From contig OX439133.1 in the NCBI GenBank assembly GCA_949318235.1, forward strand, positions 5,809,020-5,873,019: a DNA stretch of 64,000 bases, written 5' to 3'. Origin of the DNA: Ecdyonurus torrentis. Taxonomy: Eukaryota; Arthropoda; Insecta; Ephemeroptera; Heptageniidae. The number at the start of each line of letters is the position of its first letter. The stretch's first letter is position 1. The translations under genes and the position numbers were made by a program. This document shows, piece by piece, positions 14,328 to 58,797 of this stretch. The notes beneath the pieces are model-generated. The model did not search any database, was not told the origin of the DNA, and saw nothing but the letters and a program-made list of their open reading frames with translations.

Positions 14328-14459
14328 GACAGAAGACCTGCGGACAAAAGGCCCTACGACAAAAGACCCTACCTGTGTGCCGCTCGCCGATATGTTTTAC
14401 CTGTGCGCACAGCCAGGGCCTTTTGTCTGAGGGCCTTTTGTCCGCGGGTCTTCTGTCAG
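14328..14459. mobile_element. Short foldback element, about 132 bp
   Basis: The left arm GACAGAAGACCTGCGGACAA and following AAGGCCCT pair with the right arm AGGGCCTTTTGTCCGCGGGT and following CTTCTGTC. A further inner repeat ACAAAAGRCCCT is present. The higher GC than its surroundings and the inverted arms indicate a MITE. The target duplication is ambiguous (possibly CAG). Confidence 0.72.
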
Positions 14460-14590
14460 ACATTCAAATAAACTTGGTGCAAATTTCTGAAAGCACCTGA
14501 GTAACTTAGAATTTCTTTCCATGTGTTAGAAATCATATTATGCTGTAGGCTTTAGACTTAAAGCTTTCCTAAGACCTATAAGTACTTATA

Positions 14591-14735
14591 CGGTCATTGC
14601 AATAAAAAATGAAATTCTATTGGCATATGGGAAGAACATATATTTAGATAGAGTTTTGCGTCAACTGAAATCTACCATCTGACTGCAATGAATGGCCATA
14701 AGCCAATACAATTTCATTTTTTAGTACAATGATTG
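14591..14735 (+). mobile_element. Mariner-type MITE, copy 1 (145 bp)
   Basis: The inverted ends CGGTCATTGCAATAAAAAAT / ATTTTTTAGTACAATGATTG are flanked by TA on both sides (14589-14590, 14736-14737). The centre includes TTAGATAGAGTTTTGCGTCA and AATGGCCATAAGCCAATA, shared with the copies at 19607 and 23078. It is non-coding. Confidence 0.82.
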
Positions 14736-15550
14736 TACAATTATTGTTATTATATCCTTTGTTAAGGTGACTATCGTAAAAAAGCAATTTTTATTTTCAG
14801 TTTCTTTTAAAGTAACTTTACTCTCCAGTTGAGAAAACATTATCATTAACTCTTCAGTTGTTTTTTGCATTCAGAATTAAATTTTATTATTATTATTTTT
14901 TTTTTATTATAATTTTTTTTTAATAATTCATATAACCTTTTTATTAGTTTTTATTCTTTTTCATTTTAGTATGAAAATTAATTAAAAATATTCATTATTT
15001 ATTAAGTTAATTTATTTGAATTTTAACATCATTTCAAGTAAAACCAACATTTATTTTAACCAGATTTGTAAACAAAACCCCTACTATAAAGTACATGAAG
15101 CTGCTATTTCTATTGTGTCGATTTCCTTTGATCTAATTTGCATACGAAAGAAAATAAATTGAATTCCAATCTTCTCTATATAACTTAATTTATAAGAAAA
15201 CTAAATTGTTATCGTCTTGTTTGTTTATCTAATAAAAGTCATTTTGAGGGTTATATACGTGTACAGTCTGTGACGTGTATGTACAGTCTTTGACATGGAA
15301 ATGTATTGTCGTGTGTACACTGAGAAAAAAAAATTGTAGTGTTTATCAGGTTAAATCAAAACCGAAGTGAAGTCGCTAGCAATGCTCGCTATGTCTTCCG
15401 ATTTCCTGTAAATCGGTAGCAATTTGCATTTTGATTGCATGCAATTTCAAAATGGGTAAACGTAAAAGGTGACCGTTTTGCTAGGTAAATGCGGGGAATT
15501 ATTTTCACAATAATTCTTTTCAATTTATATTCAGCATAAGTAGACTTATG

Positions 15551-15671
15551 AAATTCAATCAGTTTCATTTGAAAATTTATAGTGTATTATAATTTTGTAT
15601 TATAATAATATAATTATTATTATTATAATTATAATTATAATTATAATTTTCAAATGAGATTGATTGAATTT
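15551..15671. repeat. Inverted repeat around an ATT/TAA-rich centre
   Basis: Arms AAATTCAATCAGTTTCATTT (15551-15570, continuing GAAAAT) and TTATAATTTTCAAATGAGAT (15641-15660, continuing TGATTGAATTT) are near-perfect inverses. The centre is almost pure A/T. Probably a small MITE. Confidence 0.6.
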
Positions 15672-15833
15672 AGAAACTTATTTTGTTCTAAATTAACTTT
15701 TAATAATATTTTTAATTTAAAATAAATATATAATTTGATTTAAAAGTTGGCACAAATATTTACTGCTCCTTTTAAAGTAGAAAATCTATAGTATTTGACC
15801 ATGTTTGCATGTATTTGACAGAACTAAACTTCA

Positions 15834-15900
15834 AATTAATATTTCATCTTAACTTCATGTTAATTTTATACTTCGCAACCGTTCAGTTTGTGAGAAATCG
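15834..15900 (+). repeat. Dispersed repeat fragment, copy at left
   Basis: ATTTCATCTTAACTTCATGT ... CAACCGTTCAGTTTGTGAGA is also found with few changes at 63398-63464. Family unknown. Confidence 0.5.
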
Positions 15901-18900
15901 CCTGATCACTTAGTGTATACAATCCATTTTATTTATACTATCATATTTTACTGCACTGTGAAAAGTATTGCTCTGAGTGAACACGCCTAATGCGCCATTA
16001 AAAATAAATTATAGTTCACTCTTTATTGCTTTAGTATAGGAAATATGACATTTTATTAAAAATCTATAGAAATAGCGACCATTATAATATTTTTTTTTAG
16101 TTTAATTTTTATAATGAGTAATAAACTAGACTTCTCATTATAATGTATAGTAGTAAAATGTGTTATTCGGACCGTTTTATTTTATTCAATACTCGTAATT
16201 CATAATTAAATTATCAAATTATCTTATACGCTCGTTATATGGAGACCATGTCTTCTTCCTAGTGATATTCAATTCATCACCATAAACATTGGTGCATTAA
16301 AATTAAATTTATAATACTAATTTTTATTTTATTTAAAAAAATTTATAAATATATATTTTTTTTAATTATAATATATTAATAATTTATAATTATTATTATT
16401 TAAAAATAAATTAATAATAATAATAATAATAAATTATACATGATATATTATTTTTGAATAACAATTGTTATGTTGTGCTGGTAGTATAACTTTTAGGTTT
16501 TCCATTTAATTTTAATATTATTGAATCTTCCATCTCGTGATTTGATATAAGAAAAAGCAATCTTGTTAAACATAAAGGATATCTTTAATTGGTGTAAAGA
16601 ATGAGATATCTAAATATAGAATGGTTTGATTGAACCTATCTCTCTTGTTCACTACCACGCGCTTCTGTAATGTATAAAATGTGATTCATTTCGTCGTGGA
16701 GAGATGATCAATAGAGCGGAAGGAGACGTAATTGTTATATAAACCACTTATCTAAATTAAACTTCTCTCTCTCATGTGCGTGCAGCTTCTCTCTCCACGC
16801 CAGGTGTCGATCGTCAGCTGTTTTCATCTAGGTGTGGTTCTTTATGCAATTTACCAACATTATAATTCACTTATATCCTCTTTGTTCAAATATTAAAAAC
16901 AAATTTGGAAATGCCTATTATTTTAATTTTGTTATATGGTAAAATGTATATTAAGAGACCTACTTTTTCATTTATAATTTTGCAAAAAAAAGTGGAAGTA
17001 TTTATGATACTTTTATTATGTTAAAAGAAAATAAAATGTTTGTTTTTAAAATATGCAATAATAATTATTGCTATATTACTCAAATCTTATTTGAAAAATT
17101 CTTAACATTTCTCAAAACACTAAAAAAAATGTAAAATATTAAATGTGTAAAAACTTTCTGACTTAATTTTTCGAATATTTAAAAATGACGTCATGGTTAC
17201 GACTCAAGCATAATAATCTTTTCATTTTTACTTGAAAAAGTCTTAATTTTAATGTTTTCGTTGTCATAAAACAAATTTTGAATTATTCTGAAAACAAATA
17301 AAATGAGCATCTGAAATTTACACCACAAATTGTTTTTTGTCTATTAGTTTTGTTAATAATGATATGCATGGTACTTGTTTTATAAAACTTAAGATAGAAC
17401 ATTACTATATTAGTTTCATATTCATTTTTTCTAATTATTTAATTTGCGTTTTATTGCTTTTTTAAAATTATATTTGTACCAATGATAAATCAATGATACA
17501 AAAAACTATTTTATTATGTCTGTATTATTACATTATCCATTTACTATAGACTGTTAAACATTCATGAAATTGAAAAAAAATACAATAAAAAAAATGTGCA
17601 TCGAAAATAAATATTATTACGATTTTACTTTCAGCGATTATTCAAATAATTTTTTATCATGTCTCATTATTACATTTTCTAATAAAGAGCAAACGCTAGC
17701 CGTTATAAAATAAATAATTAAAAAAATAGTGGGCGTAATGATAAAAAATTGCAAATGCATGCATTAATACTGTGCTCCACATCCATGCACGGTGATAAAA
17801 CAGAAAAGGCAATGGAATAAAATGGAAAGTGAAATACGAAAGAAAGAAGAAATTGCTCAAGTAAAATTATGCACTAAATATACACTGTATTCAGGGTACC
17901 TAATTCAAGATTATTACATTTCTTTTACTCAACAAATTAAATTATTAATATATTGCATGTAAATTATTATATATTTTATTACAATGTATAAAATTTTAGG
18001 ATAATAAAACATAATTACTCATTTCAAAATTATTATTTAAATTTATGACATTTAATAATTTAGTTATTATAAATAAATTTTTTATATTTTTAAAAAAATT
18101 TAAGAAAGTTTCGAATCATAGAAAATAACGTCGTTATAAAAAATGATAATAATTATGGGCTAATATTAATAAAAGCTTGAGTTTTATATCTTGCTCAAAT
18201 TTTAATTGAATTATTTGATATTAAATCACACACTAATGCAAATAAGATATTGCATTAAAAGAATGTGCATAGAAAGAAAATATTCAGTAAGAAAAAAGGT
18301 AGGAAAATTAGTATTTTTAGGACCAAACAAATCACAAATCTACATAATAAAAGCTCTTTTAAAATAATCAATTTAAAAATGCATGCCAAGTTGAAAGTAG
18401 ATACTGAAAAATTACATAAGTTGTTAAAATTATGCTGTACAACAAAACTACTTTTCATCACTATATAAAAAAAATAAAGTTTGAATGCAGAATTACTTTT
18501 AAAATGCTCAACCACAAAGATTTCAGCTGCAAAAGTTGAACACAGCATAATATCTTTGTTTCCTTATTATTTTAATTACTTTTTTTTTCTTTTTTGAACA
18601 AAATGATAAAAGTATAAAATAATATGATTTCTTTTGCTTGCGGCTGTACTTTTATATATTGATCCAGTAGGGGATAATATATATTATAAAATATGCTGCA
18701 TATCTAGAGGAGCAAAGAGATATTCTAAAATATTCTGTATTATTTACTGTATATATAAAAATTTTATATCTCTCTAAAAACCGTTAGTAAATATTCTTAT
18801 ACTTAAAATTCAACCAAGGAAAAAAAAAAGATTTTCTACGTTCACTTTTTCTTAATGTAATTGATATTGATTTTACCATTTGCAAAAGTAACAAGACGTC

Positions 18901-19606
18901 TTGATAAATATGCTATAGTGTCATTATAGTTCTAGTATATAAAAAAGTATATTCAAATACAGCTCAATTTTTCCTTGGTTTATTTCATTGTTTAAGACTT
19001 TTTTTCATGTGCGTAAAATATTTTTAATTATTTTTTTAATGTTTCTGCAAAAGTTAATTAAAATCAACTGCAAGACATAAAAATATTAATTTACAGTAAG
19101 AAAATAAATGCATTCACATTTCAGCATATTTCAGAATTTATAATAGAACATTATTTGATTCTATAATTTTATAAATAAGTAAACACTAACTATAATATTA
19201 ATTTTAAAACTTAAAATAATTTTATATTAATATTTTTAATATTTTTGACAATATCATTAGTTAAAAAAATATAAAATATATAATTTTATTTTTTTTATTT
19301 TTAATAAATTAATTAATATATTTTATTATAAATATATTTATTACTTTCACGTTAATGAGGTGTTTTGGGTTTGTTCCCAAATTTTTAAAGAATGTGATGT
19401 GTAGAGATGTAACTTTACTGATAACATCTATGGGTAATTTGAATACAGATCATATAGAAAAGACGTCGTGCTTAGGAAGTTAAATAACAGTAGCTTGACT
19501 TGTGGAAAATTGTGTGTTCCTAAGGACTTTAATTTACGTCTCAGCTGAAATGCATTGTATGATCATTAAGGTAATAGAGAAAAATAATAATAACATATCA
19601 CTGGTA

Positions 19607-19752
19607 CGGTCATTTTACTAAAAAATGAATTTCTATTTGCATTATGGGAATTACATGTTTTTAGATAGAGTTTTTTTGTCAACTTAAATCTCCATCTGAT
19701 TGCAATGAATGGCCATAAGCCAATAGAAATAGTTTTTTTAGTAAAATTACCG
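19607..19752 (+). mobile_element. Mariner-type MITE, copy 2
   Basis: Same core as copy 1 (TTAGATAGAG..., GAATGGCCATAAGCCAATAG) with diverged ends; TA is present on the left but not clearly on the right. Confidence 0.8.
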
Positions 19753-21178
19753 TCCAATATTAACTTCGTATGATATAGACTAAATTGTTAAACTATAAGC
19801 GTGAAGATTTTCATATCAACAACTGTACTAATTTTAATTTTGTAAAATACATTATATTTTGTCATTATTAACTGTACATAAAACCTATCAGAATATTAAA
19901 AATGACTTTTAAATTTGATTTTTGTATGATACATAATAAATTATGCTAAAATATTCATTAACATAAACATACAAAATTTTATACGAACTATCAAGAAATG
20001 TTATTTATTATTATTATACTTTATATATATAGTGCATATTTAAATACTGTAATGTATTATACAGTATATTAGCACGCAACACAAAAAATAAGAACCATAT
20101 TTTATTTTTCTGATATGGAAACTTTTTTTTTTTTTTTTTTTTTTTTAATTTTTTTAATTTAAGGTAGAGTAAACATAAATAAAAATTAAAAAGCACAAGT
20201 TTTAAAACTAAAATAGTAAATATATTTTTTAATTATTATACACTTAAATATTATAAAATAATTGTTGGAAAGCCGGTTTTAAAAATCTTATGTATATATA
20301 TATTTTTTTGCCATTCAAAAAACGTTACTTCAAATTTGAAAGAATTTTTTTTCATGTATGAAATGTAATAAAAAATTGAAGTGAAAAATAGTATAAAAAA
20401 TAGGTAATTATAAATAAACATTTATATATATTTAAAATTGCATATAAAGTTAAATTTTTACAGATTTTTAGTGCAAAATGGCGTCTTGGTATAATATAGC
20501 AAAGCAAAAAGAGAAGCAAGTATCGATTATATGAAAACAGTATGGGAAAATGGCCGCCACACTTTATCGATTATAAATTTCAGCTTACGATAAAATAATA
20601 TATTTTTAAAAAAATATATAAAATAAAATATAAAACACTTTCATCACTTTCCACTGCTATAATTTTTTTCAAGTAATTTTTTTTTTCTTGCAGAACTTTT
20701 TCAGTTTCAAAAAAAATGTGTTTTTGTCTATGCCGTATAGTTGATTTTACATAAATATTAGGTTCATGCCCCGAAACAGCAGTAATTTTAAATTTAATAA
20801 TACTGCTGTGACAGGACAATATACTAATATTTAGTAATTTTAATTAACTTAAAATATATAGATGATTTAATATAATATTATATTATATATAACACTTAGA
20901 ATAATATTTGATAGTACTTGTTCGTTCCACGGTTCTAAGTATACTGATACCAGCGCTCTAACGGTAAAGATTGGAAACTATTATTCTCTCTCACACTCTC
21001 TCTCTCTATCTCACTCACTCTCCTCTTTTTCTCTACTCTAAAGCACCCACCCCTGAGTAACTTTATTGATCGAGGGCGCAAAATTGTTGGTGGGTACCAC
21101 ACCCCCTCTTTACTCTCTTTCTCTCTCTCTCTCTCATTCTCTCTACTGTTTTTACCCTATATTGCAATAGGGGAACAT

Positions 21179-21181
<3 letters not shown>

Positions 21182-21237
<56 letters not shown>
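21182..21237. repeat. (GA)n microsatellite
   Basis: Perfect GA repeat following a CT-rich stretch (20980-21140). The two are opposite in strand sense and could fold on each other. Confidence 0.95.
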
Positions 21238-21242
<5 letters not shown>

Positions 21243-22484
21243 GTGTGCATTTTTCTGAACTGGTTTTTATAGTACCAGAAAAAAGATGCGTCATGCGCTC
21301 TTTGCAGCATACAAAAAAAAAGTGAACATATACAGGGGGAGAGATTAAAATCACCCCCTATTTTTACCCTCCCCCTCTCTCATCAAAAATTCTCTCCTCC
21401 CCCTCAAACCCCCTATTCCCTAGATGAGTAATTGTTATATAGGAATATTATTATGAATGTATTTTTATCATTGATATACTATACTGTACAAGTATAAATT
21501 ATAGTGTGGGGTATATATTTTTAAAATATACTGTACAAGCGCAATTGAAATGCTTACTATGATGCATTTTATTGATGCTGTAATGGAGTTGCATTGGATG
21601 AACTTGAATTTGAAATATATTATGCAGGTTCATTCAATGTTGGTACCAGTATATTATGGATTTTGTTAGGATTTCTGAACAGATTTTTTTCTTTCTTCTC
21701 TTATATTGCTGTTCTTATAAGATTTTGTTCTTTGCAAAAAAAAAAAAAAAAAAAAAAAAAAACGCAAGAGTTTTTTTTTTTTTTTTTTTTTTCTTTTTTT
21801 TTTCTATATTGAATGTTATTTTTATAGATCCTTTTAAGAGATCTTTTACTAACTAAATAAATAAATTTAAAAAAAAAAAAAAAACTTTACTTCGATTAGA
21901 ATTTAAAATTGTAATACACTTACTTAGTTGCGAAATAGTATTTATATGATTAAAAAAAAAAATAAAAATAAACGTCACAAAAATATAACGTCACAAATTT
22001 TGTTGCTATATGCAAACTTTTATAATTAAGAGATGCATTTTAACTTTAATTTACTAAGTACTCATAATTTATGTCAGAAACCTTATAGGTAGAAAAGGTG
22101 TGAATTTCAAACTAATAATAGTAATATTTTTTACATAATTTATATTAATTGAAATATGAAATATTTATTTCTACAATTTAACCTTATTTCATACAATTTT
22201 ATTTAAATTAATTTTATGAAAAATATTTTACTTTTTCGGAATAAATATCAAAGGAGGCAAATATAGTATGGATTTTAAGTAAAATTAATAGATTTTGTCA
22301 TTATTATTTTCTCTCCTTTATTATTATTGTGTATTTTTCTTCCTATTTTCCTATTAGTCATGGAATATTTTGATTAATAACTATAAAATGATCTTACCAT
22401 TTTTTTGAACTGTAATAGAAAATGAAGTGCTGTAGATGATGTTCTATTCCCGCACAGTAAAATAAATATGAAAGAAGAAATTAT

Positions 22485-22560
22485 GTAATTTATGCTGCAT
22501 TCATGCCGTTATATAGCATAAGTGTTGCTAAATTGGAATGGCATAAATTATGTTATAAAA
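22485..22560 (+). repeat. GCATAA-family repeat, partial copy
   Basis: GTAATTTATGCTGCATTCAT, ATATAGCATAAGTGTTGC and TAAATTGGAATGGCATAAAT match the left half of the copy at 11655-12095. Confidence 0.6.
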
Positions 22561-22685
22561 AACCCAGATGTGGTTGAAAATGGGCTAGTGTAATTATTAT
22601 CATTATTATACGTATATTTATTTTTGTCCGAGAGTGCAACAAATTTTTCTTTTGGATTAATATTTTTTCGCAATGGATGGGTCGT

Positions 22686-22710
<25 letters not shown>
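22686..22710. repeat. (CT)n microsatellite, short
   Basis: Perfect CT run directly before the partial MITE copy. Confidence 0.9.
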
Positions 22711-22717
<7 letters not shown>

Positions 22718-22741
22718 TGCTCTCCCAACCCCCTTAAGAAT

Positions 22742-22816
22742 CGCCAATTACATCCACTTCCGTTTCTACTTACTACGCATGCGCAGAACGTCGAAACGGA
22801 AGCGGATGTGAGCAAA
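22742..22816. mobile_element. Partial inner copy of the 164-bp MITE
   Basis: This stretch repeats only the core (CACTTCCGTTTC ... GAAACGGAAGCGGATGTGAG) directly before the full copy. It looks like a truncated or nested copy. Confidence 0.7.
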
Positions 22817-22980
22817 TTGACTGATAAAGGAACAACTGTTTTGAAGCCGACTATAAGAAATTTCGTTCATATCCGCTTCCGTTTGGACTTACTGCGCATG
22901 CGCAGAACGTTGAAACGGAAACGGATGTGAGCAAAATTGCTAATAGTCGGCTTTAAAACAGTTGTTCCTTTATTAGTCAT
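22817..22980. mobile_element. Second copy of the 164-bp MITE
   Basis: Same termini (TTGACTGATAAAGG ... CCTTTATTAGTCA) and same core as the copy at 54713-54876, with scattered substitutions. The centre is TGCGCATGCGCA, a perfect palindrome. It abuts a partial copy on its left. Confidence 0.82.
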
Positions 22981-23077
22981 ATCATGATATTTATTACTCT
23001 GTGAAAGTACTTTGTTAGTGACGGGAAAAAAATACATCTCAAAGTTTAATAATGACCATAAAGTTCATGACACTGTA

Positions 23078-23221
23078 CAATCATTCCAATATAAAATGAA
23101 ATTGCATTGGCTTATGGCCATTCAATGCAATCAGATGGATATTTCATTTGACGCAAAACTCTATCTTAATACATGTTATTCCCATATGCCAATAGAATTT
23201 CATTTTTTATTGGAATGACTG
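23078..23221 (-). mobile_element. Mariner-type MITE, copy 3 (144 bp)
   Basis: It lies in opposite orientation to copies 1 and 2. The ends read CAATCATTCCAATATAAAAT and ATTTTTTATTGGAATGACTG, flanked by TA at 23076-23077 and 23222-23223. This copy best shows the ancestral end CAGTCATTCCAATAAAAAAT. Confidence 0.85.
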
Positions 23222-24094
23222 TACGTTGCGAGTGCAGAGGTAAATATTACATGATAATTACAGGTAAAGTGCACCAATCGTTCGCCGGAAGTTAGTAGTA
23301 TTATGGTTTATTGCATTGGTCTACTAATGTATGTATAGCCGTTGGATATTACCTCCCTCCCTTTTGGTGTAAAAATAACAATAAACGTAAAAGGGTTGAA
23401 CATATAAATGTATAATATATTTCCTAACTCACCCACTCACTATAATAATAGAACATTTCAAAACGTTCAATTTCTCCTATACACTATTTCGTCAATAAAA
23501 TGGACATTGATTTTATTATACTTTAACCTGCTATCGTTTTCTTTCTTGGAATTTCTTTAATATTTACGACGTATCTATTTCCTCTTGTAATACTTTATAA
23601 ATATTTTTGAGATTTTAATACTAAGCTTCTTTTTCTTTTTAAATCAATTTCTATTTTAAGAACAAAATCTTATTGTTTTCCCTTGAGGCATAATTTCTCT
23701 GTCTCTCTCTCTCTCTCTCATTCGTTAATAAAATACAGACTAGATAGGTACAGTACTTAAAGATGCAAAGTCTCAAGATAGTTTAATCATAAAATGATTA
23801 TTAATAACTGATGCTGATGTTCATTATTCTGATTATGAAAATAATAAATAAAATAATTTTTAAATATAAATAATAAAAACTATATAGTATATTAAAATAT
23901 TTTAATGGTAATTTTATAAAATGTACAATAATAATATTAATAATATAAAAAAATTCTACTATTTGAAAGGTAATGTAAACAAATATTATATAAAATATTT
24001 AAAAGTCTAAAGGCTATATTTCCGATGTATTATAATATAGGGTAGCGTGATAAAACCAATAAAACTCACAGAATGACTATTGATTGATTTTTTT
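23222..24094. other. Gene-free DNA downstream of the NDUFA4/NMES1-like gene
   Basis: AT-rich sequence with a short CT repeat at about 23700-23718 and no recognisable gene. Confidence 0.6.
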
Positions 24095-24100
24095 TTTATT
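24095..24100 (-). promoter_or_regulatory. Candidate poly(A) signal of the NDUFA4/NMES1-like gene
   Basis: AATAAA on the minus strand, about 140 nt after the stop codon. It is the first canonical hexamer I see downstream of the stop. Such hexamers are common by chance in DNA this AT-rich. Confidence 0.4.
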
Positions 24101-24237
24101 CATCATCATTACAGCAATTACATAGTAGCCGGATATTAATTTTTAATTAGGAAATATACCCATGGCACTTTTTGATTAATAAATAACCGATCTGATGGCT
24201 AATTAATTTATGGAATGTGAATAATCGATTTACTAAT

Positions 24238-54187
<29,950 letters not shown>

Positions 54188-54539
54188 CTTGATTGTGGTG
54201 CCTTCAGTAAACATACAATTTGTCAATCTTTGAACTTTTGGCATGCGATATATATGGCAATAAAATATGCTGCTAAAAACAATAAAAAATTCCATGCAAA
54301 ATAAGCTCTAGCTAAATATAAGTAAAAATTCCCCGCATATAAGCTTTTTTATCATTTTTTTTTTTTTTATTTTTTTACGCTTTCTTTTTCTTTTATATAT
54401 ATGATTATGAGAATGAACAATATAGTCACAGTTTTGATTAAAGTCATTTTAAACCTATATAATTAGTGTGACCGGCCGGCATTTTTTATTTTATTATTTT
54501 TATTTTTTTGCTTTGATTATCGCTATTTTTTTTAAAGGA

Positions 54540-54710
54540 AAATTGTTTTTTTTTCTCACATACGCTTAAAAACCTAATTCAACCTATTTAGCATCAATAC
54601 TCTTTGAAATATTGCTAAGTGTTTTTAAACTGACAAAAGGAGTCATTTTGATCCATGTTATTTAGTGGTAAAAAATGGCGTCAAATTTAATATGAATCCA
54701 AACTACCCCA
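54540..54710 (+). repeat. CRE-bearing dispersed repeat, 3' partial copy
   Basis: It matches the right two thirds of copy 1: AACCTAATTCAACC, GCATCAATACTC, ATATTGCTAAGTGTTTTT and CATGTTATTTAGTG, then AAATGGCGTC. Confidence 0.65.
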
Positions 54711-54712
54711 TA

Positions 54713-54876
54713 TTGACTAATAAAGGAACAACTGTTTTGAGGCCGACTATAAGCGATTTCGGACACATCCGCTTCCGTTTCTACTTACTACGCATGCGCA
54801 AAACGTCGAAACGGAAGCGGACGTGAGCAAAATCGCTTATAGTCAGCCTCAAAACAGTTGTTCCTTTATTAGTCAA
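54713..54876. mobile_element. MITE, 164 bp, TA-flanked, with internal NRF-1/ETS-like motifs
   Basis: The ends TTGACTAATAAAGGAACAAC and complement form near-perfect inverted arms covering most of the element, flanked by TA (54711-54712, 54877-54878). The core holds CCGCTTCCG / CGGAAGCGG arms around GCATGCGC. A second copy lies at 22817-22980. Confidence 0.85.
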
Positions 54877-55330
54877 TAGCGGGCCATAGCCCATAGTCTT
54901 CCTCATTTGGCTATCTCTAGCTTCATATTACAATAGATCTAAAGAAAAAAAAAGTCATTGAAAGATTAAAAAAAACAAAAATTCATTGTCCTTATTCGTT
55001 ATCTTGTATTATTATTATACAACTGCACTGAAGTTAATAATTCTTGGTTTTACATTCCTAAATGATAGAAATTTACAATGCCTACTGCTTTTTCCGTTCC
55101 TTTCGTGATTAACGCGCTACACTGGTAACCAAAATTATTAGTTTTATTAATAATTTAGTCGACTGTTTATTATTAGCTTCAAGTAAATATATATAAATTT
55201 GTTATAACATTAAATAATAATAACAATAAGTAATAATAAATTATGCAACAACTTACTGAAAGTATTGTTAAAAAGTTTGTCTTTTTAAGTTTTTACCCAT
55301 CATTCAAATTAAAACTAATTGTAAGTCCTC

Positions 55331-56272
55331 AGCATTAGTCTTCAGGGCAGCATACTTGGCCCTTTATTATACTCAATTTATATCTTTGACATTGCAAAAA
55401 AAATAAAATATTATAAATATCATCTTATGCAGATGATTTGCAAATTTATATTCATAGTAATCCTCAGAGTGTAAATATGGCAATAAATCAAATAAATAGT
55501 GATCTTGAATCTATTGTAAATTACTTTCGCTTACATGGATTAGTAGTAAATGCTGAAAAAACGCAAGCAATAATATTTGGTCTTACTAAGCAATTAATAC
55601 AAATTGATAAAGAAAGAATTGAAAAATTATTGTGAATGATAAAAAAATAAAATACGAAAATTGTGTCAAAAATCTTGGTATATTTATGGATGAGAAATTG
55701 CAGTGGGGTAATCAAAAAAATTTTATGTGTAAGAAGGTTTATTTGTCTTTGCACCACCTGTATTCTTTCAGACGTAGAATACCAATTGAAACTCGTAGTT
55801 TACTTATAAATTCACTAATTTTACCTGTATTAGACTATTGTGATATTGTGTACTCAAATATAAATAACCAACAAGTCAAAAGAATACAAGTGTTAATGAA
55901 TAATGCTATCAGGTATATTTTTAATATAAAAAGATGTGATCATGTAACACCATATATCAAATCATTAGGTTGGCTTAAAATTAATGAAAGACATAAATTG
56001 CATTTGTTAACATACATTCATAAATTGTTAATTAACAAAGAACCATCGTACATAAATGATCTATTAACTACATTAAAAAAAACTACATCAAGAGTAACAA
56101 GAACTCATGATCTTTTTTTACTACCACCCAAATCTCGTAGTGGTATATAATATATCATAAATCATTTTCAGTACTTGGTGCCAAACTATGGAATGATCTT
56201 CCAGATTGTTTATATAATAAATCAATGAATGTCTTTAAAAAAGAAATTAAATCACTTTTATTCAATTATTAA
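55331..56272 (+). pseudogene. 5'-truncated, frameshifted non-LTR retrotransposon reverse transcriptase
   Basis: Fragments in different frames together give the 3' half of a LINE ORF2. LQGSILGPLL at about 55340-55369 corresponds to RT motif QGSxLGPLL. The catalytic YADD lies at 55426-55437, followed by thumb/connection sequence (VVNAEKTQAIIFG), then LGIFMDEKLQW and LDYCDIVYSN. The C-terminal GAKLWNDLP ... FKKEIKSLL ends with TAA at 56270-56272. At least three frame changes or stops are visible: between QGS and YADD in an A-rich run, near 55632, and near 56148. The start is missing. The layout resembles Jockey/CR1-type elements. It is dead as it stands; relatives elsewhere may be active. Confidence 0.88.
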
Positions 56273-58287
<2,015 letters not shown>

Positions 58288-58797
58288 CACGGAGAGAAAT
58301 TATATGTTGAATCAACATATTTTTAACTCAAGAGCGCATTTAAAAACGAACCATTGCATCTCACTGATTGATTCAACTAAACTTCTTGAGCTACAAAAAG
58401 TTTGGTTATTTCAAGTCATGACATTATTTATTTGAAGGGACAAGTTGAGTTGCACTTTAGTTCTCAGAACTGAAGTTTTTTAGTCTCATGCTTGCGCCTT
58501 CACTCTTTCGTATTTCATTTTTTTTAAGCTGCGCGCGCAGCGAGGCGAGAGTGAAAGAACTACCACTTTAGATTAACTGAACTAGGGAATTAAATTAATT
58601 AAGGGTGGGCGTTATATTAAGAAAAACATCGATACTTTTTATATCAGATATTGTCAAAAGTACTGAATTTAAAATATGGAAGGAACGTATCGATATATCG
58701 TAAAAATATCGATGACTTGAAAAACGCGCTATAAATATTTAAAAAAAAGTATGCCGCATATTATAAGACATTTTAAAGGGTGGGAAACGTTGGGAGG

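Larger units (their letters stand above)
14736..22741. other. Gene-free AT-rich DNA
   Basis: No supportable coding region. It contains one mariner-type MITE (19607-19752), an AT-centred inverted repeat (15551-15671), an E-box-rich island at about 16620-16840, a pyrimidine/C-rich stretch with a GA repeat (20980-21420) and a GCATAA-family fragment (22485-22560). Confidence 0.65.

Noticed and set aside
54188..54295. Longer start for the NDUFA4/NMES1-like protein at an upstream in-frame ATG
   Set aside because: The extra residues are hydrophobic and Cys-containing with no family counterpart; the internal ATG has a better context and length.
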